From contig CM073591.1 of NCBI GenBank assembly GCA_037074705.1, positions 179,577,432-179,641,431 of the forward strand: a stretch of DNA of 64,000 nucleotides, read 5' to 3'. Source of the DNA: Zhengitettix transpicula (lineage: Eukaryota > Arthropoda > Insecta > Orthoptera > Tetrigidae). A program made the translations under genes and the position numbers. Below are positions 11,395 to 23,958 of this stretch, piece after piece. The number at the start of each line of letters is the position of its first letter. Within the stretch, counting starts at the first letter, position 1. Under the pieces are notes generated by a model. It did not search any database and was not told the origin of the DNA. It saw only the letters and a list, made by a program, of their open reading frames with translations.

Positions 11395-14300
11395 AGACGC
11401 TGAATTTATTTATAACAACCGATGCATCGCACTCGTAGGGGCTGGATGGTGGTGGACGGTGATAGAAATTTTAAAACAATCTAACTGGCCGATTTGTGCA
11501 TTGAATAAATATATTACGAGATCCATTACTTCCGTAAAAATTATCGAAATATTCTCTGTGTATAGTTTCAACACCTTTCAGCATAAGAATGAAGTACGCT
11601 TACGGGTGGGGGTGGAGGGGCTTTATAAAAAACATAAATTTTAACATAAAAGCAACCCAGATTCGACGCAAATCCGGGTTTTCTGATGTCTCTGTGTTTA
11701 AATATGACAGCCTAGGCAACGCGCGGGGTTAGAGGGGGCGAGAGGTTCTGGTGTACGTGGGTTTAAATTTTCAAACATGTTAACTGGCCGATTTTTTGCA
11801 TCTAACAAATATATTTCTGCATTTATGAGATAAATAAAATTTCTCTTCGTTTGATCTGTGTGTAATTTTAACCCCTATCGGGCTTGGGAGCGGAGCGCCC
11901 TTAAGTGTGGGGATGGAGTGGCATTAAATGGCGATTTAACCTTCAGAGGCGAGGGTGGATGGGAGTGGAATTTTTCTAACATGTATTTTGTGGAATAAAA
12001 AACCTGCCATTGTTGTTTTTAAAATTTCAACATCTTTCGGCATGAAAAGAAAGCACGCTTAGGCTATGGGTGGGTGCGTAAACATTCAAACATGCTAAAA
12101 CAGCCGATATTTTAGGCAGATATATAATTTTACAGATCAAATAGATTGATAATATTTCTACCGACGTTATTGCAGTATAATTTCAACCCCTTACAGCATA
12201 GGGAAGAAACACCCTTAGAAGTGGGGGTGGACGGGCTTTACAAAAAAATAACGCAAATACAACCGAGATTTGAGTCAAACCCAAGGTAGTGGATGTAGCT
12301 GAGATTATTTATGACAATCCGAGCAACGCGCGGTGTTTGACAGGGGTGGTATTGGTAAGGCGAGAGATGTTTGGGGAGGTAGAAATTTTAAAACACGTTA
12401 TCCGGTCGAATTTTCCAGCGAATAAATATATTTAGCTATAAATGAGATTCATAAAATTGCTCTACATGTTCTCCGTGTTTAATTTGAACCCCTTACGGGA
12501 TTGGGAGGGGAGCCCGCTTAAGTGTGGTGATGGAGTTCAATACATAAAGATAATGCAAAACAATCGAGATTGGACTGAAATCCAGGGTTAAGTATGTCGC
12601 TGAATTTAATTAGGACGTTCAATTGAACATTTATCCCCATGGGTGGAGCTTGATGGTAGTGAAAAATTTGAAACATGCAGTGAAGTTAGATATTTTCTTA
12701 ATTATTTTTCTGGGTTAATTAGATTGATAGCATTTCAGTCACTTTCGGTATGGGAGCGGATTACGGGTAGGGGTGAGGGTGGAGGGTAGTTTTAGAAAAA
12801 ACGGGAAAACAACCGAGATTAAAGTCAAACCGGGGTTATGGATGTCGCAGAATTTTTTATGACAACCTGTCTATCGCTCCGTGCGTGTCGTTTGGTGGGG
12901 GTGGGAGAGAATGTTAGGACGTGGGTGGTGGTTAGAAATGTTCAAAAATGTCAAACAGTCGATATTAGTGTTGAATAAAAATTATTCGAGGTCAAAGAGA
13001 TTCATATTTTTTAATATATTCTGTGTATAATTACAACCCCTATCTTTTGGAAAGAGAGAACCATGAAAGTTAGGCTGGAGTAGCATTATATAAAAATAAT
13101 GCAAAAAACCGAGGTTGGAGTTGAATCGGGGGTAATTGATATAGCTGAGTTTAATTATGACATTCATCTTGCAGTTTAACTCCCAAGGGCGGAGCTGAAC
13201 AGGAGTGGACATTTTGAAATATGTTAACCGGTTTTTTGCGTTGAATAAATATATTTCCGGATCAATGAGGTTCATAAAATTTCTCTACATGTTCTATATC
13301 TAAAATTACAACCCCAATCTGGATTTGGAAGGGGGCTCATCTTAGGGGCGGGGGTGGAGTGGAATTACGTAAAGCTAACCCAAAAACAATGGAATTGGAG
13401 TCATATCTAAGGTAACGAATGTCGCTGAGTTTAATAATGCCATTCAACAAACCGTTTTACCCTCAGGGGCGGGGGTGGAACAGGGTAGGATTATTCTAAC
13501 ATGTAAAATGGTCATGATTTGCGTGGAATAAATAATTGTCGGAGTCAAAGACGTTGATAATATATGTACCGATTTTGTTTGTAAAATTTCAACCCCTTTC
13601 GGCATGACGAGAGATCACGCGTAGGACTGGGTGTGGAAACATTGTAAGATGTTGAAACAGCCGATAATTTAGGTGGATAAATATTTTTAGGGGTAAAAGA
13701 GTTTGGTAGTATTTCTTCCGATGGTATCTGTGTCGAAAACCTTACGGCATGACAAAGGAGCACGGTTAGGGGTGAGGTCCGAGGGGCGTTATAAGAAAAT
13801 AACGAGTACAACGGAGATTCGCTGAGTTCAATTCTCAGATTCAATTATCCATTTAACTCCCAAAAGCGGGGATTGACAGTGGTGGAACTTTTTAAACATG
13901 CAATCACGGCTGACATTAACGTTAAATAAATATTTTTCAGGGTTAATTAGATTAATAGTATTTCTATAGATGTTCGTATGTAATATTTAAACTCCTCCTG
14001 CCATGAGAGATGAGTATGTTTTTGGGTGGGGGTGGAGGGTAGATACAAGAAAATAACGCGAAAACAAACGAGATTCCAGTTAATTATGACAAAAGTGCGA
14101 GTGTGGGCTGGGGTAGAACTTTTCAAACATGTTAACCGGCCGGTTTTTACGTCGAATAAATAGATTTTGAGAACAATATGATTAATAAAACGTCTGTACA
14201 TGTTCAACATGTATTATTTCAAATCTTTTCGGGCTTGGGATGGGAGCGCCATTAAGGTTGGGGGTCAAGTGTCATTACGTAAAATTAAGGATAAACATTC

Positions 14301-14692
14301 GATATTGGAGTCAAATCCTGGGTTATGGATTTCGATGACTTTGGTTATGACATTTTATTGGCCATTTAGCCCCCAGGGGCGGGGGGGGGGGGGTGAATTT
14401 TTAACAATGCTTTCCAGGTCGATATTTGCTTTTAATAATTATTTTTAGAATAAATTAAATTGACAGTATTTCTACGACTTTTTTTTAAGTATATTTTCTA
14501 AATTATGGGAGGATATCACAGGTAAGGGTGGGAGTGGAGGGGAATTACAATAAAATAACGCGAAAACAACGGACGGACAGACAGACGAGGGTGGAGGTAT
14601 AAATGTTCCAAAATATTAACCTGTCGGTATTTGCGACGAATAAATATTTTACGGGGTCAATCAGACTCATATTATTATACTATTATATATAT
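11395..14692 (-). repeat. 280-bp repeat array in inverted orientation (copy B)
   Basis: The reverse complement carries the same landmarks as array A, seen here as 'ttcaaacatgttaac', 'gaataaatat' and 'ggatgtcgctga'. The 'aacatg' landmark recurs near 11775, 12090, 12390, 12667, 12945, 13215, 13495, 13890 and 14128, mostly 240-300 bp apart. About 12 diverged monomers. The array continues after the inserted LTR-like element at 15736. Confidence 0.8.
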
Positions 14693-15714
14693 TGTAATGC
14701 CAATTAATTAGGCCATGAATTGTTTGTATTAGAAATTAAATTATTAGCGGTATTTTGAGCGACAATAGCGCTGAGCTCTGTTGATTTGAGAAAATGCCGA
14801 AATGGAAATGCGCGCTCAAACTCGAGAGGCACTAGGATAGTTAGTTGGTGCCGAAAGATTGCGAAGTACGGAACAAGTAATAAAACTTGGGAGTTGGTGC
14901 CGAAAGAATGATGTGGACGGATGAAGTTTTGAGTCAGCAGCCAGAAACGACAGCAAGTGGTCGTGTCAGAAACATAATCGAGACGATCTAAAGTATTTAA
15001 AAGTAAAGTTAGTTTCGGTCAGCATCAAGGAGCGGAATAGCAGAGTCTACATTTAGGACCAGCCACGAGAGAATAAACATTTAAAACAAATCTTCACTGA
15101 GCTACGTAGCAGTTTAAATCCAAATCAGTAAAAGACTAATAAATTAGCAACTCGTAAGATTCCTGTAAGGCAAGCAGACATCAGATAACTGATAATTAGG
15201 AGGATCATCCGAGTTCCTGGGAGCCAAGAAATTCCATTTCGGTTCAAATAGTGTAGAATTTGTGAGTCGACATTTATAATCAGTGTAAAATGTTGCAATA
15301 GTGTACTTCTGAAGCTACAGAGAATGCTGGTACCAGCCGAACAGTATGTAAGTAACAAAAACCAAAACTATGATAATATTGTAAACGCTAATTAAAGGAT
15401 AGAGTCAGATTTCGTTCGTTCGTTCGTTTTCTTCTAGTTTTCTTTCATTGATCGACTTATTGTTTTAATTTTAAGCAAATAATATTTTGAATTGTTAATT
15501 AGTCAAATTCTACTTTTATCGTGTCCTAATCATCAACCCCAGTAAAGACCCTGAGATATTAAAATTTTAATTGTAATTGTTTTGATTCTTAAAGCCACTA
15601 TTTGAAAATAAATTATATTTAATTTGTAAATTCTTGTTTAATCATTCATTTAATTAACGCCTATCCTTTTGTTTAATATTTCATTTAATTCATGGCCATT
15701 AGTTGCTTATTACA
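14693..15714 (+). mobile_element. LTR-like element (solo LTR candidate) in a (TA)n tract
   Basis: Starts TGTAATGCC and ends TTATTACA, with 'atatat' on both sides, interrupting a 280-bp monomer. Internal sequence such as 'gatcatccgagttcctggga' and 'gtcgac' blocks recurs in the opposite orientation at 24300-24700, so it is a dispersed family. TG...CA ends, about 1 kb length and no ORF suggest a solo LTR. Orientation is assumed. Confidence 0.6.
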
Positions 15715-15735
15715 ATATATATACTATATATAATT

Positions 15736-16160
15736 ACAAATTCTATCGACTTGGGAGGAGAGGTTAATGAAGGGTAAGGGGAGTTGCATTACATAAAAAT
15801 AAAGAAAAAATCCTAGTTTGAAGTCTAATCCGGAGTTGTGGATGTAGCACAGATTAATTATTACATTCAATTTTCAGAATAACCCCCACGGGTGGGTCTG
15901 AACGTGTGTGGAACTTCTCAAACTAGAAGATCCGTCGACATTTGCGTCTAATAAATATTTTTCGATATAATTTAAATTCATAATATTTCGCTACATAACC
16001 TCTGTGTATAATTTCAACCTTTATCGGCAAGGAAGGGGAGCACGCTTAGGAGTGGGATTCGCTGAAGCGTTTAAAGAAAATAACGCGAAAAGACCGAGAT
16101 TTTATTTAATTCTGGGGTTATGGATGTCGCTGTGTTTCATTGGGACAAACTATCTGATTG
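15736..16160 (-). repeat. 280-bp repeat array, continuation of copy B
   Basis: About 1.5 inverted monomers, with 'ggatgtcgctgtgttt' near 16120. They end where the mariner fragment begins. Confidence 0.7.
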
Positions 16161-16758
16161 TCAGGACCACTTTTTAAATGCATCATTACTGAAGACGAGA
16201 CTTGGATTTACGCATATGACCCTGAAACCACCGACCAATCCAGCGAATATCGTGCAAAAGGTGAAGCAAGACCGAAAATCAAGGTCATGTTGACAGTTTT
16301 ATTTGATTATCGTGGTGTGGTGCACTATGAATTCCTTCCGCCGGGCCAAACTGTCAACAAAGATTATTATTTGAGCGTTATGCGTCGTTTTCGCGAAGCT
16401 ATTCGTCTGAAACGGCCGGAATTATGGGCGAACAATTCTTGGTTCCTTCATCACGATAATGCACCATGTCATACTGCATTGGTTCTTCGCGATTTTTTTT
16501 GCCAAAAACTCGACTCATATCGCTCCCCAACCACCGTATTCTCCTGATTTGGCTCCGTGCGACTTCTGGCTATTCAGCAAACTCAAAAGGTCAATGCGGG
16601 GACGCCGTTTTGAAACGATTGAGGAGATAACAACCGAATCGAAGAAGGTCTTGAAGGCTATACCTGAAAAAGACCATTCCGACTGTTTCGAGTACTGGAA
16701 AAAGCGTTGGAAAAAGTGCGTTTTATCGGACGGGGATTACTTTGAATGGGAAGAATAA
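16158..16758 (+). pseudogene. Mariner transposase, 5'-truncated and frameshifted
   Basis: The catalytic half of a mariner DDD transposase. The first Asp is in 'TEDETWIY' (codon 16194), the second in 'HHDNAPCH' (codon 16455) and the third in 'SPDLAPCDFW' (codon 16561), the last with the D34D layout of mariner. A frameshift at an eight-T run (16493-16500) separates the second and third Asp. The N-terminal helix-turn-helix half is missing, replaced by 280-bp repeat sequence. The C-terminal 'SDGDYFEWEE' and stop are kept, followed by an AT-rich mariner-like 3' region. I found no terminal inverted repeat pair. Non-functional as it stands. Confidence 0.93.
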
Positions 16759-16864
16759 ATAAAGAATTTATATTTTATAAATAAATTCACCTTACTTTTC
16801 GTTCACAGTGGTATATTACAACGACGGTTCGATGGCTTCTGCTGTTTCTGCAGAATGTTAACCT

Positions 16865-17515
16865 CACGAGTTCGTATTTAGACATATATTGTGAACTATT
16901 GAGAAGGTTAAATATAGAAGGTATTCGTTTTCCCTTAGCTGTTGACGATGTACAACGTTTCGAGAGGCTCAATCCTGATTACTCGTTCAATGTGTTTGGT
17001 TTGTATGAAAGAGAAAAATCTAAAGTTGTAGGCCCTTTACATTACATATAAAATAAAAAACAATTTCATGTTAATATGTTGTATATAGATAAGGTACACA
17101 GAGGACATTACTGTATCATAGAATTTTTAAGTAGACTGGTAAGCTCTAAACTGAATAGAAATAACGAGAAAAGATACACATGCGACCACTGTTTAAATTT
17201 TTACTGTAATGAAAGCTAGTCTTAGGAAGCATGAAATAGATTGTCATACGTAAAAGGCTGTGCGTATCGATTTACCCGACGAAGACAACGGAAAAATTAA
17301 ATTTAATAATTTCGAAAAGAAACAAACGGCGCCGTAGATGGTGTACGCAGATTTGGAATGTTTCATGCAGCTTATGATGTCGGTCGAGCCCTCTCCGCAA
17401 TCCTCAAATATCGTGAAAGAGAGTTTGTATGTACCTTTTGCAGTAGCATATAAGATTGTTGCGCAACACGAGCTTTCAAAAAATGTGTTTAACATACTGA
17501 ATAATCCGGTGCCTG
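16865..17515 (+). pseudogene. Polinton/Maverick-type DNA polymerase B relic
   Basis: Plus-strand reading frames with in-frame stops carry the pattern of protein-primed family B polymerases of Polintons. There is a 'FPLAVDDVQRFERLNPD' segment, then 'HYCIIEFLSRL', a Cys/His cluster with spacing C-x2-C...H-x4-C, and 'MVYADLECFM', which resembles the exonuclease-side 'YADFEC' motif. At least three stops interrupt it, and nothing of the polymerase palm domain follows. I assign it by family pattern from memory. No neighbouring Polinton capsid, integrase or protease genes are visible. Confidence 0.6.
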
Positions 17516-17539
17516 GAGAACCCATCATCAATTCCTGAT

Positions 17540-17930
17540 GACGTAACAGATGTATGTTGTCATATTTCCGAAGACGCTTAACGTTTTTGAAACTGTTAAT
17601 GAATATATAATTGGGAATAGAGTTGAATAAGAAAACGACATCAAGAGAAATTAAACAGTGGTCATGAGGGATGGTGAGGTGCTTGATTTTGTCAATAAAT
17701 TGGTAAGAATTTTTAACAGAATAATGGTTTTCTTCATTGAGGGCTTTAGATAACATGTTATGAATGTAGGAGGAAATGTTGTGTAAGGGACTGCCAGAAG
17801 CAATAATAATTCTATAAGATATGTCAGGTTTGGAAGGGCATAAGCTCTGGAAATGTTGGCTGAGGTGGTGAATGAGGAGTAAAAAGTGGATGGTTCAATA
17901 AAATCCTTTTTTTCCACCACTTGAGAATAG
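17540..17930 (-). pseudogene. Penelope-like reverse transcriptase fragment
   Basis: The minus strand contains 'VKNSYQFIDKIKHL' followed by 'LISLDVVFLFNSIPN', matching the RT region of Penelope-like elements in which 'SLDVVSLFTNIP' carries a catalytic Asp. Upstream residues ('RAYALP') lie in another frame, so at least one frameshift is present. No GIY-YIG endonuclease is seen. Relic. Confidence 0.65.
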
Positions 17931-17934
17931 TTTT

Positions 17935-18360
17935 AGTTTGTCAATCTTTTCCTTAGTCCATTATCTGGTTTGCCACAGTACCTTTATTTTTCTCTTTAAT
18001 TCTTCGTTCGAAAAAACACGTTTTTTCCTCCTGAAGCATTTTAAGTACTTCCCAGATATTGAAAGGAACTTACTTCCACCGCCCAATAAACCTTTTTTCC
18101 CATCTAAGCATTTCCCTATGATCTTTCCTAAGTGTATGCAAAGGGTAAAGGCAACAACCTTGTTTAGCTCCCCTTCAAATGTTGCTGTTTTCTGTCATTA
18201 CAATTCCAGTTCTAATCCATAGTCAATAAAAACAGCATACTTTTCTCAATATATCTGTCCCCCATCGTTCTTAATATGCCAGTAGCATCTTGTGTACTTT
18301 TTCATTTCCTGAATCCAAACTGTTCCCCAATTTTTATGTCAAATTTTCCATTTAGCATTG
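17935..18360 (-). pseudogene. LINE reverse transcriptase fragment
   Basis: The minus strand reads 'IGEQFGFRK' then 'STQDATGILRTMGDRYIEK', the finger-region pattern of several LINE RTs. Further 3' comes 'GAKQGCCLYP', a degenerate form of the 'GxxQGCxLSP' block. Stops and frame changes lie between. The clade cannot be fixed. The fragment ends about 225 bp downstream of the PPO stop codon. Confidence 0.55.
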
Positions 18361-18484
18361 TATTCAGAACTTTAGTATACGAGTTCTAATAAAAAAATTA
18401 TACTCGTTGTTTATGTTAGTTGATTGAGAATTTTTAAATGTAAATAGTTATTTGAAAAATAAAATTTTAATAATTTTTAAAATG

Positions 18485-18521
18485 TTTATTATTGTAATAA
18501 ATTTAACTTAAATGTTTTATT
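18485..18521 (-). promoter_or_regulatory. Candidate poly(A) signals for PPO
   Basis: On the minus strand AATAAA occurs at 18516-18521 and again at 18485-18490, which is 64-100 bp past the PPO stop codon at 18585. This is a plausible 3' UTR length, in AT-rich sequence where such hexamers also arise by chance. Confidence 0.45.
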
Positions 18522-18584
18522 TTCTTATAAACATCAATTATGAAATATTTAATTCTTAACAGTTTCAAAGTTATTACATTGTAT

Positions 18585-18812
18585 TTATCCCGTTGTAGTA
18601 CCATTTTGAGTCACTGTACGCCTATCATGTCTTATTTTAACATCCAACAGTACCATGTTGGGTGTTATGAATTCACTTAATGTGTTCACGCCATCACGTG
18701 GCAAGCGATCAAATGGATATCCCAAAGATCTGTTGTCAGGATACAGCCGACCAAAGAGACCACAGTAACTGTGAGCTTGGTGGCATCCAACATCAGCTGG
18801 TGGCTGTTCAAC
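18585..18812 (-). CDS. PPO: PPO terminal exon v11
   Basis: 75 codons plus TAA (18585-18587). '[20 protein letters not shown]' is followed by '[14 protein letters not shown]', '[13 protein letters not shown]' and a polar tail ending Gly. The Cys residues match the C-terminal disulphide region of PPOs. Acceptor ttttttag|GTT. Confidence 0.96.
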   Translation of the reverse strand, partial: VEQPPADVGCHQAHSYCGLFGRLYPDNRSLGYPFDRLPRDGVNTLSEFITPNMVLLDVKIRHDRRTVTQNGTTTG

Positions 18813-21800
18813 CTAAAAAAATATTCAATCTTTTAAAAATATGTTATTTCTGTAAAATAAAAGTTAGATGATTTATAGTGTGTTGAAACTACGTGAATGT
18901 GTTCAATACAGTTACTTTGGGGAGGTAATTTTAGTTTGTTAAGACATATAAGTTTCAGAATATAGTGTAAAGTAAAAAACATACCCTGTCCTCGACGTAA
19001 TTGGATACCATTATGAGTAGTTCAGCTTCCATTCCTTCAGGTGACCCTTTAGGAATCAACATGTGATGAGGCCATCCACAACCACAGTAATTAAATTCTT
19101 CTCGGCCTCCAGGTGCTAGAGGTCTGTTAAAATCTCTAAATGTAGTAGCAAATGAAACGGTAACTGACGATTGATCACTTCTTCTTTGAAACACACTGCG
19201 ACCAGTATTCACTAGAATAAAATTGAATTAAATTGATTCTAAAATTTAAAAGTATTGTAAATTAAGTATCTGCATTCCTAGCATTCATTGTTCTGACTTC
19301 ATAAATCCATTACGCTTTCTAATAAAATCACGGGGTAGATTAATAGAAAGTTGGAGTAGACTGGTGTTCCAGCACACGTACATTATCAGGAGAGTAAGAT
19401 TCAGTAAATAACTACACTAGTTGTGTTTTTCATTTCATTTTACCCATCAGTTGAGAAACACACAATTTTCCATGTTAATATGAAATATTGTTCCACATTC
19501 ATACTGTAAACTTAATTAACTAATGTTATTATCTCAACGGCATTTCCTATCAATTTTTTTCTTCCATGCCTTCTGCTTGTACAGTTCCTCCCAACCTTTA
19601 AGTAAATTAAATATTTATATCTTTATTGGTATTTGGCGGTTTAATTTTACATGTCGCTAGATAAAGGTAAGAAGTCAGTAGTTTGTACCAATGGCGTATC
19701 AGGGGCGTAGCGTGGTGGGTATGACGTCACATCCGTGCTACAGAACTCGACCAGTTCCCCATTTTTTTGAAACAAGCATATTTAAAATTTCAATCTCTAA
19801 ATTAAAATATTATTTAAGAAAATGGAAAATATATCTTACTCTGAATAGTAAATTTATCCAGCTCTATAAACATCAGTCTCTGATCACGGTATAACATTGG
19901 TAGCCCTCTTTCATCAACCTTCGGAGCTAGGAATATTCTAACTGTTCCCATTCTTGGTGCTCCAGTATTTTCTACCTAATTCATTGAAAACAAATTAGTT
20001 TCAAATTCATTAAAAATATATAATGTAATTGAGTTAAAATTAAATAGTATGCAGTGTCTAAACAAGTCTATAAAAAATTTCTAACTCTTAATGACTTTTA
20101 TTTAATCAAATCAATTTATGTTTGTTTTCTAATAATCTAGTTGGGTATTTGTTGTATATTTGTGTAAAGTAGCGAATGTGCTTCGTGTTTTGCTTTAGTC
20201 TCAGTTTCCGTGTATAGGAATAACAAACCACGCCACATTGGCGATGAGGATAATTTCTCACGTACGGCACTACCTTTTTATTTGTTTTGATGACTGGGAA
20301 TTTTACCTCGAACAGCTTGAGTTCTTTTTCGCTGTTAATCATATTGCCGATGACGACGGAAGAAAGCCGTAATTCTTACCTCTTGTAGTGTGGAGGGATA
20401 CAGATTCGAATGCTTTTTATGTGTACCCAGATACTTCGTTCCACTTTCATTCGAAACAATCTGTATTGGTTAGGAGGACCGCATTTAGGAGAAGAAATCT
20501 GAAGCCCGAGGAAACTACCTTGCTGAGCTGAAATTTCTAGCCGAGCAATGCCAATTGTCAGAAATACAGGACCAACTGCGTTAAATTGTTATACTACACC
20601 CGACTGTATAAGACTGTTAAAATTGAATACATTATCGAGGTTCTCCATTCAGGAACAAAGAAAATCAAGGAAGAGTTGGAAACACAGAGTTATGTAGTGT
20701 GGACAACGAGATTGAAACTTTTCTCGAGAACTGTATACCATGTCAACTTTATGCCAAAGCTCTACCACAATATTTTTCAAGGTCGTTGCGAGAGCGACTA
20801 TTTCGTACCGAACCTTCCGACCTGGTAAAAAGTGGGGAAAGGAAAGATTGTTGAGCGTCATGGGAGCCTATGGTGTACGATGCGAGCCTCTGCTACGGCT
20901 GAAGATAATAACTGCTACATTAATCATGTTCATTCAAACGTCCATGATCCTGGTTGCCATATTAGTGTTGTCTGTGCAGTACCAGAGGACCTTACATATA
21001 TCCGATATGTCGAACTTACAAGGTAAACAGGTGGACATTGAAGATTCGTATTCCTCTCTTGGAATGGTCCAACCAAGTGATGGTTCAGACAAGTAGTTAT
21101 CTAACTTCAAGCTACGGAGGTCCAAGCAGTCGTAAGAAACCAAACCGCTTCTTAACTCGGGATTAGTGGAGATGAATATTGTATAGTGTACAATGATATT
21201 AATGTGTAAAGTAGCGCATGTGCTCCGTGTTTTGTTTAATATCAGTTTCCGTATAATGGGATAACAAGCTGCATATACAGTATTCATCGTATATAGTTAT
21301 AATAAAAATAACGCCCAATACAGGCTAAACAACTAATACAGTCATACCTCGGTTTTCGTCACTAATCCGTCCTATCGCAATCGACGAATCATATGATTCA
21401 ATGTAACTCCAATTAATTCGTTCTCGATACTCAAACATACATAACAGAAACACGTTGCATACAGAATATACATAGTTTAATAATAAGTACAAAAATAAAA
21501 TATTGTTAAGTTAATAAGCAACAGCAGGTTTCAATCGCTAGTTCACTTCTCTTTTTTCTGTTTTGATCCAGATCTAGGACAGCTCCATAGTCAGTAAAAA
21601 AAAGTTATCCAAAGAGGTCTGTTTCTGTCGCCTTTTTAAATTTGTCTAAAACGTGGCAAAACGTTGTCATCGTTGCACACACGTCCTGCAACAGCTTGGT
21701 CTGGGTGATGTTTCGCCATAAATTCTTGTATCGTACTCCACATTGGCAAGATGGCTTTAATCTCGGAAGATTGCTCATTCTTCCCTGTCTCTCTCCCTCC

Positions 21801-23908
21801 TTATCTTGAGCAACGGTTTCACCTTCCGCCCGTTATAGTTTTAGATAAGCTCTTTAGTGACTGAGTTTGTCTTTGTGATTACTCATCAAATCTTCCACAT
21901 CCTCACCACTCACCTCTAAAATCATGGACTTCCCCAAAGCCACATCTCTCTTTACGACATGTCTACGGTCGTCAGGGGAAGGCTTAAATCCTTCTTGAAC
22001 GCTTCCTGGATATTTTTTCTTCCAGGCAAAGATAATTGTTACCAAGCCTTATTTATGAGAGTAATGCAGTCAAGAATGTCAAAATGGCACACCTGCTTCT
22101 GTCTTCTCAAAGCATTTTTCAAACATTGCTTTCGTATAAAGGTTTTTAAAATTAGAAATTACATTCTGGTTCATGTGCTGGATGTGTGATCTTGTATTGT
22201 CACTTGACAGTGAGGAAACTGAACTCCTCCAATAACGAGTCTTCCAAACCTGGAGGATGTGCAGATGCATTGTCCAGTAGCAGGAGGAACTTTAGAGAAT
22301 ACTATTTATTCTGAATGTGTTTTTTCACCCTCGGGTGTAACACTTCATTTAATCACTAAATAAAATTTAGTTTCGTGACCCATGCTTTCTTATTTTCCCA
22401 CCACATTACAGACAATTTACTTTTAATGTTGTTTCTGATTAACAGTTTAGGAGTTTCTGAATAATACACCATCATTTTATAATCATCGCTAGTATTACAA
22501 CAAAAAGCCATTTTTCATACGGTTATGCCCTGGAAGCACATTTTCTTCCTTTGTAATTAATGTTCTTTTTGGCATTTTCTACTAAAAAATACCAGTCTCG
22601 TCACAGTTGAATATTTGTTGGGGGATGAATCCTTCAGGCTGTATGTAATCTTTGGATTCGGACCGAGCTTTTCGTTGATGGTGACTCCCCGTAAATTCGG
22701 CCGCTTCCAGTTATATTGTTTCCACTTTCACACTTTTGAATAATTTCCTTCTTCAATACGATTACGTTCCTGGTCTACTTCTGAACATTTTTTTGGTGCC
22801 ACAATGAAGCTAAAAGTAAAGGCTTAGCTTATTGTATAAAAATTACGTTCAATACGTACATTTTTAAACTGAAAATCGAAAAATAAACTCATTTTACCGA
22901 ACATAGAAGAAGCCTAATTGTTTACGAAGTATTAACTCGCAATCAGTCATAAAAACTCAAAAAAAACACTGAGTAACATTTTGTTTAACTAAATGCCTGG
23001 TGTGATTCTCACAAACTAAAAGGTGGCAAGACAACAACAATAAGTAATACAAGGGGTAGGCTTTGGCGACGAAATCCGAGACAACTTTTTCCTCATAACC
23101 GAAGTCAACGAAAAGCGAAGTTTGACTGTATAAACAAATTTTCGATCATATTTTGTACCTGTATTCTGTAAGTAAATGGGGAATGTTGCAAATGAGTAAA
23201 CCTAGCAAAAAGTGGTCCTCTTGGTGCAAAATCCAGTCCTCGTGATAAGTCTACATCACTTTGTTGCCAGAATGTAACAAATTCATTTCTAGAAGCTCCT
23301 TGGGACTGTACTTCCACCGAAAGTACACGAACTCCTTCATAACTAAGCTGAAAAAATTAGTAAAAAAATTTATATTTTTTATATTATTATTATTTCTTAG
23401 ATTTCAATACTATTTATTTGTTTAGGTCGTATATGTAAAAACTACATTTTAAAACATTATTTATTAGCAAAATAAAATATCTGAGACAATACAAACTTAT
23501 AAATTATATAAAAAATAATTAATCGAAATGAAAGAAATTATAACACTTACTTGCTGCTCATTGTACCTGGGTAGAGTATTTTTGTGTTCTTGGAATATAT
23601 CATTGATGAAAGCATGCCAACGATAGAATACAGGATCTCTCATAGCCGTCGATGGGTCACCCATTACACTAAATGTTTCCTAAAACATATTCAGCATTGC
23701 AACTAAAAATTGTAAGAATCGGAATAGGTTCAAGTTTAATCAATACTGTGATCCTTACAGATTTTCTTCACACATGACTTTCTTTTTAAAGTGAATGAGT
23801 TTTCTCAGGAAGATTACTATCAGGTTAAAAAGACAGGCAAAGTTAAATAACAATATTTCAACTTATTTGTTAATATGCTGAAAATACTATTTATACATAT
23901 TAAGCGCG

Positions 23909-23958
<50 letters not shown>

